In this document: positions 23,149-33,577 of the stretch, one piece after another | Layout of the letters: every line of letters begins with the position of its first letter | How positions within the stretch are numbered: the stretch's first letter is position 1 | DNA from: Variovorax sp. | GTDB lineage: Bacteria > Pseudomonadota > Gammaproteobacteria > Burkholderiales > Burkholderiaceae_C | NCBI GenBank assembly: GCA_004210915.1 | Contig: SEGS01000032.1 | Coordinates: 1 to 37,490 of the forward strand | Reading direction: 5' to 3' | DNA: 37,490 nt | Translations under genes and position numbers: made by a program | The notes under the pieces: model-generated | The model's input: only the letters and a program-made list of their open reading frames with translations | What the model was told of the DNA's origin: nothing | The model's database searches: none

Positions 23149-24072
23149 ATGGCTGCAATCACCGCAAGCATGGTCGGCGAACTTCGCGCGAAGACCGACG
23201 CACCCATGATGGAATGCAAGAAGGCCCTGACCGAGGCCGAAGGCAACATGGAAAAAGCCGAAGAGTTGCTGCGCATCAAGCTCGGCAACAAGGCCGGCAA
23301 GGCGTCGGGCCGCATCACGGCCGAAGGCGTTGTCACCGCATTCGTCGACGGCGATGTCGGCGGCATGATCGAGATCAACTGCGAAACCGACTTCGTCACC
23401 AAGAACGACAGCTTCCTGGCGCTGGCCAATGCGGCTGCCATGCTGATCGCGAAAAACAATCCGGCGGACATCGTCGCGCTCGGCGCCCTCCCGTACGAGC
23501 AGGACGGCTTCGGCCCGACGCTGGAAGACGTGCGCAAGGGCCTGATCGGCAAGATCGGCGAGAACATGAGCTTCCGTCGCTTCAAGCATTTCGCCGGCAA
23601 CGGCAAGCTGGCTTCGTACCTGCACGGCACGCGCATCGGCGTGATGGTCGAGTTCGAAGGCGACGACACCTCGGCCAAGGACGTCGCGATGCACATCGCC
23701 GCGATGAAGCCGGTCGCCATCTCGGCCGCCGACGTGCCTGCCGAACTGATCGAAAAAGAACGCGCTGTGGCCGCCGGCAAGGCCGAGGAAGACCGCAAGG
23801 CCGCGGAAGCCGAAGGCAAGAAGGCGCAGCCTGCGGACATCGTGGCCAAGCGCATCGAAGGCGGCGTGCAGAAGTACCTGAAGGAAGTCTCGCTGCACAA
23901 CCAGGCTTTCGTGAAGAACGACAAGCAGACTGTCGAAGCGATGCTCAAGGCTGCCGATACCAACATCAAGGGTTTCACCCTTTATGTGGTCGGCGAAGGC
24001 ATCGAGAAGAAGGTCGACGACTTCGCCGCCGAAGTGGCCGCGCAAGTTGCCGCTGCCAAGGCGGCAGCGTAA
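23149..24072 (+). CDS. tsf: Translation elongation factor Ts
   Basis: Guanine-nucleotide exchange factor for EF-Tu. 307 residues. Starts [20 protein letters not shown], with the EF-Ts signature [12 protein letters not shown] (about 16-27). ETDFVTKND lies in the core region and a long Ala/Lys-rich helical segment runs to the C-terminus. An in-frame ATG at 23128 would add seven residues, but the ATG at 23149 has GGAG (23137-23140) eight bases upstream and the canonical N-terminus. It follows the rpsB terminator and precedes pyrH by 47 bases. Confidence 0.98.
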   Translation: MAAITASMVGELRAKTDAPMMECKKALTEAEGNMEKAEELLRIKLGNKAGKASGRITAEGVVTAFVDGDVGGMIEINCETDFVTKNDSFLALANAAAMLIAKNNPADIVALGALPYEQDGFGPTLEDVRKGLIGKIGENMSFRRFKHFAGNGKLASYLHGTRIGVMVEFEGDDTSAKDVAMHIAAMKPVAISAADVPAELIEKERAVAAGKAEEDRKAAEAEGKKAQPADIVAKRIEGGVQKYLKEVSLHNQAFVKNDKQTVEAMLKAADTNIKGFTLYVVGEGIEKKVDDFAAEVAAQVAAAKAAA

Positions 24073-24119
24073 TTCCCGCTCTACACTCGCCACCGCTCTC
24101 ATCCACAAGGAAATCGCCC

Positions 24120-24842
24120 ATGTCCGAACCCCGCCCAGCCCACAAGCGCATCTTGTTGAAGCTGTCGGGAGAGGCGCTGATGGGTGACGACGCCTTCGGC
24201 ATCAACCGCGCGACCATCGTGCGGATGGTGCAGGAGATCGCCGAGGTGGTGAACATGGGCGTGGAGGTGGCTGTCGTCATTGGCGGCGGCAACATCTTCC
24301 GCGGTGTAGCGGGCGGCTCGGTCGGCATGGACCGCGCGACCGCCGACTACATGGGCATGCTGGCCACGGTGATGAACTCGCTGGCGCTGGCGGACGCGAT
24401 GAACAAGCAGGGCCTGGTGGCGCGCGTGATGTCGGCCATCGCCATCGAGCAGGTGGTCGAGCCTTACGTCCGGCCCAAGGCGCTGCAGTACCTCGAAGAA
24501 GGCAAGGTGGTGGTCTTCGCGGCTGGCACCGGCAACCCGTTTTTCACCACCGACACCGCTGCGGCGCTGCGCGGTGCCGAGATCGGGGCAGAGTTGGTGC
24601 TGAAAGCGACCAAGGTCGACGGGGTCTACACCGCCGATCCGAAGAAGGATCCGACCGCCACGCGCTACGCATCGCTGACCTTCGATGAAGCCATTGCGCA
24701 GAACCTCGGCATCATGGACGCTACCGCGTTCGCGCTGTGCCGTGACCAGAAATTGCCGATCAAGGTGTTTTCGATCTTCAAGAATGGCGCGCTCAAACGC
24801 GTCGTGCTGGGCGAGGACGAAGGCACGCTGGTGCACGCTTGA
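24120..24842 (+). CDS. pyrH: UMP kinase
   Basis: Phosphorylates UMP to UDP in pyrimidine nucleotide synthesis; hexameric, of the amino-acid-kinase fold rather than the NMP-kinase fold. 240 residues. Start [16 protein letters not shown] and GGGNIFRG phosphate loop are clear, as are [17 protein letters not shown] and the C-terminal [12 protein letters not shown] nucleotide-binding stretch. The frame is open far upstream inside tsf; the ATG at 24120 is chosen by the family N-terminus and an AAGG at 24107-24110. It sits in the conserved tsf-pyrH-frr order. Confidence 0.97.
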   Translation: MSEPRPAHKRILLKLSGEALMGDDAFGINRATIVRMVQEIAEVVNMGVEVAVVIGGGNIFRGVAGGSVGMDRATADYMGMLATVMNSLALADAMNKQGLVARVMSAIAIEQVVEPYVRPKALQYLEEGKVVVFAAGTGNPFFTTDTAAALRGAEIGAELVLKATKVDGVYTADPKKDPTATRYASLTFDEAIAQNLGIMDATAFALCRDQKLPIKVFSIFKNGALKRVVLGEDEGTLVHA

Positions 24843-24854
24843 GGAGTATTTGAG

Positions 24855-25415
24855 ATGACCATTGCAGACATTCGAAGCGCGACGGACGTGAAGATGGGCC
24901 AGTCCCTCGCCGCGTTCCAGAGCAACCTGACCAAGATCCGCACGGGCCGCGCCAATTCGGCTCTGCTGGATTCGATTCACGTCGACTATTACGGCTCGCA
25001 AGTGCCGCTGTCCCAGGTGGCCAACGTGTCGGTACTCGACTCGCGCACCATCAGCGTCCAACCCTGGGAAAAGGGGATGGGCGCCAAGATCGAGAAGGCC
25101 ATCCGCGAAAGTGACCTCGGCCTGAATCCCGCGTCGATGGGCGACCTGATCCGTGTGCCGCTGCCCGCCATGAGCGAAGAGCGCCGCCGCGAAATGACCA
25201 AGCTGGTCCGCAACGAGGGCGAAGCCGCCAAGATCGCGATCCGCAACCTGCGTCGTGACGCCAACGAGTCGGTCAAGAAGCTGGTAAAGGACAAGCTGGC
25301 GTCCGAAGACGACCAGAAGCGCGCCGAGGCAGAGATCCAGAAGGTCACCGACCGGCACATCGCCGACGTCGACCGCCTGATTGCGGCCAAGGAAGCGGAG
25401 ATCATGGCCGTCTGA
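24855..25415 (+). CDS. frr: Ribosome recycling factor
   Basis: With EF-G, splits the post-termination ribosome. 186 residues of tRNA-like shape (three-helix bundle plus hinge domain). Diagnostic segments are [10 protein letters not shown] near residue 31, the hinge region beginning [17 protein letters not shown], and RNLRRDANE in the last third. GAGGAG precedes the ATG at 24855. It lies 12 bases after pyrH and ends one base before uppS, so it is co-transcribed with both. Confidence 0.98.
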   Translation: MTIADIRSATDVKMGQSLAAFQSNLTKIRTGRANSALLDSIHVDYYGSQVPLSQVANVSVLDSRTISVQPWEKGMGAKIEKAIRESDLGLNPASMGDLIRVPLPAMSEERRREMTKLVRNEGEAAKIAIRNLRRDANESVKKLVKDKLASEDDQKRAEAEIQKVTDRHIADVDRLIAAKEAEIMAV

Positions 25416-25416
25416 T

Positions 25417-26154
25417 ATGGCAAAGCCGCCTGTGATGCCCCACCACATTGCGATCGTCATGGATGGCAATGGCCGTTGGGCGACGCGGCGCTTCCTGCCA
25501 CGTGTGGCGGGTCACAAGCAGGGCGTCGAGTCGCTGCGTCGCTGCGTCAAGGCCTGTGCTGACCGCGGCGTGGGCGTGCTCACGGTGTTCGCGTTTTCCT
25601 CCGAGAACTGGAACCGGCCGGTGGAGGAGGTCTCGGGCCTGATGGAATTAATGGTCGGCGCGCTCGGGCGCGAAGTCCCGCGGCTGCGCGACGACGGCGT
25701 CCGCCTGCATTTCATCGGAGAGCGCGGCGGCCTGTCTGAAAAGATGACGGCAGGCCTCGTTCAGGCCGAAGCGGCAACGGCGCACAACACGCGGCTCGTT
25801 TTCAATGTGTGCTTCAACTACGGCGGTCGCTGGGACATCGCACGCGCGGCCGCCATCGTCGCCGCGCGCGGCGAGCCGCTGACAGAAGCCAACATCGACC
25901 GCGCGACGGCGCTGAGCCACGTGGGTGACCCCGACCTGTTCATCCGCACCGGCGGCGAACAGCGGCTTTCAAATTTCCTGTTGTGGCAGAGCGCTTACGC
26001 CGAGCTCTTCTTCAGCGACAAGCTCTGGCCCGACTTCGACGAGGCTGCCCTCGACGAAGCCATCGGCGCTTTCCAGCAGCGCGAGCGTCGCTACGGAAAA
26101 ACCTCGGCGCAGGTGGCCGCGGGTGGCGAAGAACCCAACCGACTATCGGCATAG
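25417..26154 (+). CDS. uppS: Undecaprenyl diphosphate synthase (cis-prenyltransferase)
   Basis: Adds isoprene units from IPP to FPP to make the C55 carrier lipid for peptidoglycan and LPS O-chains. 245 residues. Catalytic Asp D16 in IVMDGNGRWA. RVAGHKQGVESL and FAFSSENWNRP follow. The C-terminal DLFIRTGGEQRLSNFLLWQ is the conserved substrate-binding block. The start ATG at 25417 follows the frr stop by one base; a longer frame from 25381 would overlap frr. The neighbouring dxr and cdsA tie isoprenoid and lipid precursor supply together. Confidence 0.97.
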   Translation: MAKPPVMPHHIAIVMDGNGRWATRRFLPRVAGHKQGVESLRRCVKACADRGVGVLTVFAFSSENWNRPVEEVSGLMELMVGALGREVPRLRDDGVRLHFIGERGGLSEKMTAGLVQAEAATAHNTRLVFNVCFNYGGRWDIARAAAIVAARGEPLTEANIDRATALSHVGDPDLFIRTGGEQRLSNFLLWQSAYAELFFSDKLWPDFDEAALDEAIGAFQQRERRYGKTSAQVAAGGEEPNRLSA

Positions 26155-26159
26155 CGCGC

Positions 26160-27005
26160 ATGCTCAAGCAACGCATCATCACGGCGCTCGTCCTTCTGGC
26201 GATTCTGCTGCCGGCGCTCTTCTACCCTTCGCATGTGCCGTTCGCCTGCGTCATGCTGGTGTTGATTGGCGCTGCCGCGTGGGAGTGGGGCCGGCTGAAC
26301 CATTGCGGTCCGCGGGTTTCACTCTTCCTCGGTGTCGAGATGGTCGCCCTGTGTGGCTTGTCCTGGTGGCTGGGCTTGCTGAACCAACCGTTGATGTTCG
26401 TCTGGGTCCTTGCCAGCGCCGCCTGGGTCCTGGGCGGCGCCGCATTGCTGCGGGTGGCTGTGCCAGGCTGGCCCAAGGTTCCGCGGGGCCTGCGCTTGGT
26501 GGGCGGCCTGCTGGCGTTGTGGGTCGCATGGCTCGCGGCGGTCCAGGCGCGCATGGTGGGCATCAATTTCCTGCTGTCGATCCTGATGCTGGTGTGGGTC
26601 GCCGACGTGTTCGCCTATTTCGCCGGCCGCGCGTTCGGCCTGCGGTTCACGCGCAACAAACTGGCGCCGGCCATCAGTCCCGGCAAGAGCTGGGAGGGCG
26701 TCTGGGGCGGCATGGCAGGTGTGGTGCTTCTGGCGTTGGTCTGGGTCTGGGCGGATCGCAGCGCGGAAGCCACGGTGGCGAGTCTCTACAGCCGGCTGGC
26801 CGACCGCGGGTGGTGGTTGCTGTTGCTCGGCGCCGTGTTCCTGGCTGCAATGAGCGTGGTGGGCGATCTGGTGGAGTCTTTGGTCAAGCGCAGCGCCGGC
26901 GCCAAGGACAGCAGCCATCTGCTGCCCGGTCATGGCGGCGTGCTCGACCGTGTCGATGCGCTGTTGCCGGCACTGCCGATCGCCATGATGCTGGCTTCAC
27001 TGTGA
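26160..27005 (+). CDS. cdsA: Phosphatidate cytidylyltransferase
   Basis: Integral inner-membrane enzyme forming CDP-diacylglycerol from phosphatidate and CTP, the branch point of phospholipid synthesis. 281 residues with many hydrophobic segments (for example about 7-25, 30-50, 60-80, 90-105, 120-145, 175-195). The C-terminal CdsA signature runs SLVKRSAGAKDSSHLLPGHG and ends GGVLDRVD. SPGKSWEG and ADVFAYFAGR are also family blocks. The start lies five bases after uppS. Its TGA overlaps the dxr GTG. Confidence 0.96.
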   Translation: MLKQRIITALVLLAILLPALFYPSHVPFACVMLVLIGAAAWEWGRLNHCGPRVSLFLGVEMVALCGLSWWLGLLNQPLMFVWVLASAAWVLGGAALLRVAVPGWPKVPRGLRLVGGLLALWVAWLAAVQARMVGINFLLSILMLVWVADVFAYFAGRAFGLRFTRNKLAPAISPGKSWEGVWGGMAGVVLLALVWVWADRSAEATVASLYSRLADRGWWLLLLGAVFLAAMSVVGDLVESLVKRSAGAKDSSHLLPGHGGVLDRVDALLPALPIAMMLASL

Positions 27006-28192
27006 GCACTGCCGGGAAACAGCGCGTCACGGTGCTGGGCTCGACCGGGTCGGTCGGCGTCAGCACCCTCGACGTGATTGCGCGGCATCCAGATCGTTTC
27101 GAGGTCTTCGCCCTGTCTGCTTCGACCAAGGTCGACGAATTGCTGGCCCAGTGCGCGCAATTTGCGCCGCGTTTCGCCGTCATGGCAAGCGCGGACCACG
27201 CGAAGCTGCTCGACGAAAGGATGCGGCAGAGCGGCCTTGCCACCCGCGTGTTGGCCGGACCCGATGCGCTGGAGACCATTGCGTCGCACGACGACGTCCA
27301 CGCCGTGATGGCGGCCATCGTCGGTGCCGCAGGCTTGGCGCCTTGCCTCGCCGCGGCGCGCGCCGGCAAGCGCTTGCTGCTGGCCAACAAGGAAGCGCTG
27401 GTGGTTGGTGGCGAACTGTTCATGCGCACCGTGCGCGAGGGCGGCGCCACTTTGCTGCCGATCGACAGCGAGCATTCGGCCATCTTCCAGTCGCTGCCTG
27501 AAGACCCTGCAACCTGGGCCCGTCGGATCGACAAGATCATCCTGACGGCGTCGGGCGGTCCGTTTCGAACACGTGATCCCCTCACTCTGGGCAGCGTGAC
27601 GCCCGATCAGGCCTGCGCGCATCCGAACTGGGTGATGGGGCGCAAGATCTCGGTCGACTCCGCAACCATGATGAACAAGGCGCTCGAGGTGATCGAGGCC
27701 TGCCACCTGTTCCAGGTGGAGCCCGGACAGATCGAGGTCGTGATCCATCCGCAGAGCGTGGTGCATTCGATGGTGCAGTTCACCGATGCGTCGGTTATCG
27801 CGCAGCTTGGCACGCCCGACATGCGGGTGCCCATTGCGGTTGGCCTGGCCTGGCCCGAGCGGATCGAGAGCGGCGCCGGCCGGCTCGACTTCCGGCAGAT
27901 GGGCGCTCTGACTTTCGACGCGCCCGACCCTGCACTCTTCCCGGGTCTTGAACTCGCCTGGCAGAGCTTGCGCGCTGCGCCGGGGACCACCGCGGTCCTC
28001 AATGCCGCCAACGAAATCGCGGTCGAGGCCTTCCTCGATCGGCGGCTGCGCTTCGATCGAATCCATGCCGTCAATCTGGAAACTTTGGAGGCTGTTGCAC
28101 CCTCCAAGCTTGCGTCGCTGGCCGATCTGGTGGCGCTCGATGCCGAGGCGCGTGCTGCGGCCAATGCGTCTGTGCTGCGTTTTGCGGCCTGA
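27002..28192 (+). CDS. dxr: 1-deoxy-D-xylulose 5-phosphate reductoisomerase
   Basis: First committed MEP-pathway enzyme; converts DXP to MEP with NADPH and is the fosmidomycin target. 396 residues, near the E. coli length. NADPH motif VLGSTGSVGVSTLDV (about 11-25) and ANKEALVVGG are present. Metal and substrate site: IDSEHSAIFQ, SGGPFRTRD and HPNWVMGRKISVDSATMMNK. The start is GTG at 27002, overlapping the cdsA stop as GTGA, since no ATG occurs before the cofactor motif. Together with ispD and ispF, three MEP genes lie in this window at two sites. Confidence 0.97.
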   Translation: MSTAGKQRVTVLGSTGSVGVSTLDVIARHPDRFEVFALSASTKVDELLAQCAQFAPRFAVMASADHAKLLDERMRQSGLATRVLAGPDALETIASHDDVHAVMAAIVGAAGLAPCLAAARAGKRLLLANKEALVVGGELFMRTVREGGATLLPIDSEHSAIFQSLPEDPATWARRIDKIILTASGGPFRTRDPLTLGSVTPDQACAHPNWVMGRKISVDSATMMNKALEVIEACHLFQVEPGQIEVVIHPQSVVHSMVQFTDASVIAQLGTPDMRVPIAVGLAWPERIESGAGRLDFRQMGALTFDAPDPALFPGLELAWQSLRAAPGTTAVLNAANEIAVEAFLDRRLRFDRIHAVNLETLEAVAPSKLASLADLVALDAEARAAANASVLRFAA

Positions 28193-28216
28193 CGTGCCGC
28201 ATTTCAGGGGAATTGG

Positions 28217-29587
28217 ATGCTCACAGTCGTTGCCTTTATCGTCGCACTCGGCGTCTTGATCGCGGTGCATGAGTACGGCCACTACCGCGTGGCGGTCGCC
28301 TGCGGCGTCAAGGTTTTGCGCTTCTCCGTGGGATTCGGCAAGACGCTCTACCGCTGGCAGCCTCGCCTCCAGCACCCGGGTCAGCAAACCGAGTTCGTCA
28401 TAGGCGCTTTCCCGCTGGGCGGGTACGTGAAGATGCTCGACGAACGGGAAGGCCCGGTGGCGCCGGAAGAGAGGGCACGGGCGTTCAACACGCAGCCTCT
28501 GCGTTCTCGCGCCGCCATCGTGGCGGCAGGGCCGATCGCCAATCTGCTGCTGGCGATCTTTTTATACGCAGCCGTCAACTGGATCGGGGTTCAGGAGCCC
28601 GTGGCCCGTCTGGCCCAGCCGGTGGTCGGCTCGCTGGCCGCCGACGCAGGATTGCGCGGCGGCGAGCAGATCGCGCGCGCGGGATTCGATGGGGATCTGA
28701 CACCCGTCCAGTCGTTCGAGGATCTGCGCTGGCGCATGACGCGCGGCGCCCTGGACAGTCGCGACCTGACGGTCGAGGTGGCAGCGCAGGGCAGCGCGCC
28801 GTCGCGCACGCTCGTTCTTCCGCTCAGTCGCATGCAGGCCAGCGATGCGGATCCTCAGATGTTCCGCAAGATCGGTGTGCTGGCACCGCTGACGCGTCCG
28901 GAGATCGGCGAGGTCATGGCCGGCAGTGCCGCAGAGCGCTCCGGTTTGCGCGAAGGCGATCTGGTGCTGGCGATCGGCGAGAAGTCGATGGTCGACGGCC
29001 AGCAACTGCGCGAGTTGATCCGCGCGCTGGTTGAAGGAGACCGCGCGCAGGTGCTGCCTTGGACGATCCAGCGCGACGGCGGCCGGCTGACACTGGAAGT
29101 CGTCCCTGAAGTCCGGGAAGATGGCGGCGCCAAGGTGGCGCGCATTGGCGCCTATGTCGGTGCGGCACCCGAGATGACGACCGTTCGGCATGGCCCGATC
29201 GACGGCCTCTGGCGCGGTGTCGTGCGGACGTGGGAAGTGTCTGCGCTCACCGTCCGCATGATGGGCAAGATGGTCATTGGCGAAGCCTCGCTCAAGAATC
29301 TCAGCGGGCCGCTGACGATCGCGGACTATGCGGGCAAGTCGGCCAGCCTCGGTCTGACCCAATATCTCGTGTTCCTGGCGCTCATCAGCGTGAGCCTGGG
29401 AGTGCTCAATCTGATGCCGCTGCCGGTCCTCGATGGGGGGCACCTGATGTATTATCTTTGGGAGGCCCTGACCGGCAAAAGCGTCTCCGACGCCTGGATG
29501 GAACGGCTTCAGCGCGGCGGTGTGGCGCTGCTGCTGGTCATGATGTCGATTGCACTCTTCAACGATGTCACGCGGCTCTTTGGTTAA
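28217..29587 (+). CDS. rseP: Site-2 intramembrane zinc protease RseP
   Basis: Inner-membrane metalloprotease that cuts the anti-sigma factor RseA to release sigma-E during envelope stress. 456 residues, as in E. coli (450). The first TM helix carries the zinc-binding HEYGH (H18, E19, H22). GPIANLLLAIFLY is the second TM region. Two PDZ-like regions fill about 110-300. The C-terminal MPLPVLDGGHLMYY supplies the third ligand Asp in its TM helix. Its place directly before bamA is the classical arrangement that couples the stress protease to the outer-membrane assembly genes. Confidence 0.96.
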   Translation: MLTVVAFIVALGVLIAVHEYGHYRVAVACGVKVLRFSVGFGKTLYRWQPRLQHPGQQTEFVIGAFPLGGYVKMLDEREGPVAPEERARAFNTQPLRSRAAIVAAGPIANLLLAIFLYAAVNWIGVQEPVARLAQPVVGSLAADAGLRGGEQIARAGFDGDLTPVQSFEDLRWRMTRGALDSRDLTVEVAAQGSAPSRTLVLPLSRMQASDADPQMFRKIGVLAPLTRPEIGEVMAGSAAERSGLREGDLVLAIGEKSMVDGQQLRELIRALVEGDRAQVLPWTIQRDGGRLTLEVVPEVREDGGAKVARIGAYVGAAPEMTTVRHGPIDGLWRGVVRTWEVSALTVRMMGKMVIGEASLKNLSGPLTIADYAGKSASLGLTQYLVFLALISVSLGVLNLMPLPVLDGGHLMYYLWEALTGKSVSDAWMERLQRGGVALLLVMMSIALFNDVTRLFG

Positions 29588-29626
29588 CCTTCTGCCGGCC
29601 CTTTCCGTGCCAGCTCAATTTCACAG

Positions 29627-32038
29627 ATGAACACAAACTTCACTCGCTTTCGCCTGCGTAGCGTGGCCGCGGTGGTCGCCAGCGCCTTGGCGGCTACAGC
29701 TGCCTGGGCCATCGAGCCTTTCACAGTGCGCGACATCCGGGTCGAAGGCCTGCAGCGTGTCGAGCCGGGCACCATCTTCGCGTCGCTCCCACTGCGGGTG
29801 GGAGACACCTACAACGACGAGCGCGGTTCCGCCGCGATCCGTGCCCTGTTCGATCTGGGCCTGTTCAAGGATGTGCGGCTCGATGTGAGCGGCAATGTGC
29901 TTGTCGTGATCGTGGAGGAACGTCCGACCGTGGCCGACGTCGATTTCGTCGGCACCAAGGAGTTCGAGAAGGCGGCGTTGCAGAAGGCGCTGCGCGACAT
30001 TGGACTCGCGGACGGACGCCCCTACGACAAGGCGCTCGCGGACCGTGCAGAGCAGGAGCTCAAGCGCCAGTACGTGAGCCGCAGCCTCTACAACGCGCAG
30101 ATCGTGACCACCGTCACGCCGATCGAGCGCAATCGCGTGAACCTGACGTTCACCGTGACCGAAGGGGATTCGGCGCGAATCCGCGAGGTCCGGCTGGTGG
30201 GCAACAAGGCGTTCAGCGAATCCACATTGCTCAGCCTGTTCGATCAGGACAGCGGTGGCTTCATGAGCTGGTACACCAAATCCAATCAGTATTCGCGCGC
30301 CAAGCTCAATGCCGACCTGGAGACGCTGCGTTCTTACTACATCACGCGCGGGTATCTCGAGTTCCGCATCGATTCCACGCAGGTCGCCATTTCGCCGGAC
30401 CGCCAGGATCTCGCCGTCACGGTCAACATCACCGAGGGCGAAAAGTTCGTGGTCGCCGGCGTCAAGCTGGACGGCAATTATCTGGGCCGCGACGACGAGT
30501 TCAAGTCGCTCGTCACCATCAAGCCGGGTGAGCCGTACAACGGTGAACAGGTCACCGAGACCACCAAGGCGTTCACCGACTACTTTGGCAGCTTCGGCTA
30601 TGCGTTCGCGCGCGTGAAGGCCGAGCCCGAGATCGACCGCGTCAACAACCGCGTGACGCTGACCTTGCAGGCCGAGCCGTCGAGGCGGGTGTACGTGCGC
30701 CGGGTCGTGGTGGGCGGCAACAGCCGGACGCGCGACGAAGTCATCCGCCGTGAGTTCCGTCAGTACGAGGCTTCTTGGTACGACGGCGACAAAATCAAGC
30801 TGTCGCGTGACCGCGTGGACCGGCTGGGCTTCTTCACCGAAGTCAGCGTCGATACGCAGGAGGTTCCCGGATCGCCTGACCAGGTCGATGTCACTGTGAA
30901 CGTGGCGGAAAAGCCGACGGGCAGCTTGCAGCTTGGCGCTGGTTTCTCCAGCGCCGAGAAGGTGTCGCTGACCTTCGGCATCACGCAGGAGAACGTGTTC
31001 GGTTCGGGCAATTTCCTGGGCCTGCAGGTCAACACCAGCAAGTTCTACCGCACGATTTCGCTCACCACCACCGACCCGTATTTCACGAAGGACGGGATCT
31101 CCCGCTCCTTCGATCTGTACCACCGCACGACCCGCCCATACAACACCCGCGACGGCGACTACGCCCTGGTGTCGGAAGGCGGCGCGATCCGCTTCGGCGT
31201 ACCGTTCAGCGAGGTGGACACCGTCTTCTTCGGCGCGGGCGTCGAACAATATCGCTTCAAGCCTGCGACCAACTTCCCATTCCAGTTCAATGGCACGTTC
31301 TACTACGGCTTGCCGCAGGCCTATCTGAACTACTTTGGCTGCACGCCGGGTGACTTCGGCGTTCTGGATTGCGCGAATGATTCCGTTTGGGGCGTGCCGC
31401 TGACCGTGTCCTGGTCGCGCGACAACCGGGACAGCGCGCTGGTGCCAACCCGCGGCCGCGTCCAGCGCGCGAGCCTCGAATTGGGAGTCGGCGGCGACAT
31501 GAAGTACCTCAAGACTTCGTACCAGTACCAGCAGTACTTCCCGTTGTCGAAGCAGTACACATTGGCGATCAACGGCGAACTCGGCTACGGCCGGGCCATC
31601 GGCAGCAATACCTTCCCGATCTTCAAGAACTTCTACGCCGGTGGTCTCGGCTCAATCCGCGGTTTCGAGCAGAACACGCTCGGACCCAAGGACACGGCGA
31701 CCCTGGCGGCGCTCGGCGGGGCTAAGAAGGCGATCTTCAATGCGGAATTGAGCACGCCGTTCCCTGGCGCAGGCAACGACCGCACGCTGCGGCTCTATGG
31801 CTTCTTCGACGTTGGCAACGTGTTCGGCGAGCGCAGCGCCACCATGACGGATCTGCAATGGAAAGCGCAACAGCGTCTTCGTGCCTCCGTCGGCCTGGGC
31901 ATCAGCTGGATCTCGCCACTTGGTCCCTTGCGATTGGCCTACGCTTTCCCGATTCGCTCGCAGAAGGAAGACCTGCTCAACGGCATCGAGAAAGATAGAA
32001 TTCAACGCGTCCAATTCCAGATCGGAACGTCTTTCTAA
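29627..32038 (+). CDS. bamA: Outer membrane protein assembly factor BamA
   Basis: Essential Omp85 protein that inserts beta-barrel proteins into the outer membrane. 803 residues: Sec signal peptide (about 1-28, cleavage after AWA), five POTRA domains to about residue 425, then a 16-strand barrel. The start of POTRA1, IEPFTVRDIRVEG, and the loop-6 motif SIRGFEQ are diagnostic. The protein ends in Phe (IGTSF), the outer-membrane C-terminal signature. The stop overlaps the skp ATG by one base (TAATG). Bam lipoproteins are not in the window. Confidence 0.98.
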   Translation: MNTNFTRFRLRSVAAVVASALAATAAWAIEPFTVRDIRVEGLQRVEPGTIFASLPLRVGDTYNDERGSAAIRALFDLGLFKDVRLDVSGNVLVVIVEERPTVADVDFVGTKEFEKAALQKALRDIGLADGRPYDKALADRAEQELKRQYVSRSLYNAQIVTTVTPIERNRVNLTFTVTEGDSARIREVRLVGNKAFSESTLLSLFDQDSGGFMSWYTKSNQYSRAKLNADLETLRSYYITRGYLEFRIDSTQVAISPDRQDLAVTVNITEGEKFVVAGVKLDGNYLGRDDEFKSLVTIKPGEPYNGEQVTETTKAFTDYFGSFGYAFARVKAEPEIDRVNNRVTLTLQAEPSRRVYVRRVVVGGNSRTRDEVIRREFRQYEASWYDGDKIKLSRDRVDRLGFFTEVSVDTQEVPGSPDQVDVTVNVAEKPTGSLQLGAGFSSAEKVSLTFGITQENVFGSGNFLGLQVNTSKFYRTISLTTTDPYFTKDGISRSFDLYHRTTRPYNTRDGDYALVSEGGAIRFGVPFSEVDTVFFGAGVEQYRFKPATNFPFQFNGTFYYGLPQAYLNYFGCTPGDFGVLDCANDSVWGVPLTVSWSRDNRDSALVPTRGRVQRASLELGVGGDMKYLKTSYQYQQYFPLSKQYTLAINGELGYGRAIGSNTFPIFKNFYAGGLGSIRGFEQNTLGPKDTATLAALGGAKKAIFNAELSTPFPGAGNDRTLRLYGFFDVGNVFGERSATMTDLQWKAQQRLRASVGLGISWISPLGPLRLAYAFPIRSQKEDLLNGIEKDRIQRVQFQIGTSF

Positions 32039-32568
32039 TGAACCATTTGCTCCGCGTCGCCGGCGCCCTTCTCGTTCCAGCGGTGCTGTGCTTGTCTGCG
32101 CCCGTGCAGGCACAAGAGACATTCCGGATTGGGTTTGTGAACCCCGATCGCGTGTTGCGCGAAGCGCAGCCCGCAAAGGCCGCCCAAGCGAAGTTGGAAT
32201 CCGAATTTCTCCGTCGGGAAAAGGATGTCGCCGCACTCGGCGAGGCGTTGAAGGTCGCTTCAGAAAAGTTCGAGCGCGAAGCGCCGACGCTTTCCGAGGT
32301 GCAGCGAACCGCGCGTCAACGGGCGTTGGTCGATCAGGACCGCGAATTCCAGCGCCGCCGCCGTGAATTTCAGGAAGACCTGAACGCGCGAAAGAACGAA
32401 GAACTGCAACAGGTGTACGAGCGCGCCAACCGCGTCGTGAAGCAGGTGGCGGAAGCCGAGAAGTACGACGCCATCCTGCAGGAAGCGATCTACATCAACC
32501 CGAAGCACGACATCACCGAGAAGGTGATCAAGGCGCTCAACGCGGCTCCGGCTGCAGGCGGCAAGTAG
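32038..32568 (+). CDS. skp: Periplasmic OmpH/Skp-family chaperone
   Basis: Trimeric jellyfish-shaped chaperone that carries unfolded outer-membrane proteins to the BamA complex. 176 residues. Signal peptide about 1-24 (VQAQ cleavage region), then the small body strand [20 protein letters not shown] and a long charged coiled-coil tentacle (about 50-140), rich in Arg, Glu and Gln, returning to VIKALN. The ATG overlaps the bamA TAA by one base, which implies translational coupling. lpxD follows after 10 bases. Confidence 0.94.
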   Translation: MNHLLRVAGALLVPAVLCLSAPVQAQETFRIGFVNPDRVLREAQPAKAAQAKLESEFLRREKDVAALGEALKVASEKFEREAPTLSEVQRTARQRALVDQDREFQRRRREFQEDLNARKNEELQQVYERANRVVKQVAEAEKYDAILQEAIYINPKHDITEKVIKALNAAPAAGGK

Positions 32569-32578
32569 GCCGCATCGG

Positions 32579-33577
32579 GTGGCATTGCGGCTTGGCGCCA
32601 TCGTCGACGCCCTCGGAGGCGAGCTCCAGGGCGATGCGAACCTGCTGATCGAACGCCTTGCGCCGCTGCAAACGGCCGCAGCCGACGCACTGAGCTTTCT
32701 CAGCCATCCCAAGTACCGCAAGGAACTGGCTGCATCGAAGGCTGCGTGCGTCATCGTTTCGGCGGCAATGCGGGATGAAGCGGCGGCACGGGGCCCGTTC
32801 ATCCTGGCTGCCGATCCCTATCTCTATTTCGCTCGGCTGACACAGCTGTGGAAGTCGCACCATGCGCGCGCGGATGAAGTTCAAATTCATCCGAGTGCAG
32901 TGGTCGATGCGGATGCCCATGTGGATCCAACCGCCCGGATCGGCGCGCTTTGCGTGGTCGAGCGCGGCGCCCGCATCGGCGCCGGGACGGTGCTCAAGTC
33001 CCGCGTGACAGTCAGCGAAGACTGCACGGTCGGCGCCCGGTGCTTGCTGCATCCCGGTGTGGTGATCGGTGCCGATGGCTTCGGCCTGGCGCCGCACGAG
33101 GGTGCCTGGGTCAAGATTGAGCAGCTCGGAGCAGTCCGCATCGGCGACGACGTGGAGATCGGCGCCAACACCTGCATCGACCGCGGGGCACTGGACGACA
33201 CCGTGATCGAAGATGGCGTCAAGCTCGACAACCTCATCCAGATCGGCCACAACGTGCGCATCGGCAAGCACACGGCCATGGCGGGCTGTGCCGGTGTCGC
33301 GGGCAGCGCGGTCATCGGCGCGCATTGCACGGTCGGGGGCGGCGCCATTGTTCTGGGCCATCTCACGCTGGCCGACGGCGTTCACATCTCTGCGGCCAGC
33401 GTGGTCACGCGCTCGATTCTCAAGCCCGGGCAGTACACCGGCATGTTCCCCATCGACGACAATGCCGCCTGGGAAAAAAACGCGGCCACACTGAAGCAAC
33501 TGCACAGTTTGCGCGAACGGCTCAAGGCGCTGGAAAAGGCGCACGCAATCACCGCGATGCAGGACAAAACACCATGA
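32579..33577 (+). CDS. lpxD: UDP-3-O-(3-hydroxyacyl)glucosamine N-acyltransferase LpxD
   Basis: Third step of lipid A synthesis; adds the second hydroxyacyl chain from acyl-ACP. 332 residues: uridine-binding N-terminal domain (about 1-100, with [15 protein letters not shown]), left-handed beta-helix of hexapeptide repeats (about 105-290, many Ile/Val-Gly-Ala units) and a C-terminal helix. The catalytic His is in [11 protein letters not shown]. The first codon is GTG at 32579, ten bases after the skp stop; no better ATG lies in frame before the conserved region. Its TGA overlaps the fabZ ATG. Confidence 0.96.
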   Translation: MALRLGAIVDALGGELQGDANLLIERLAPLQTAAADALSFLSHPKYRKELAASKAACVIVSAAMRDEAAARGPFILAADPYLYFARLTQLWKSHHARADEVQIHPSAVVDADAHVDPTARIGALCVVERGARIGAGTVLKSRVTVSEDCTVGARCLLHPGVVIGADGFGLAPHEGAWVKIEQLGAVRIGDDVEIGANTCIDRGALDDTVIEDGVKLDNLIQIGHNVRIGKHTAMAGCAGVAGSAVIGAHCTVGGGAIVLGHLTLADGVHISAASVVTRSILKPGQYTGMFPIDDNAAWEKNAATLKQLHSLRERLKALEKAHAITAMQDKTP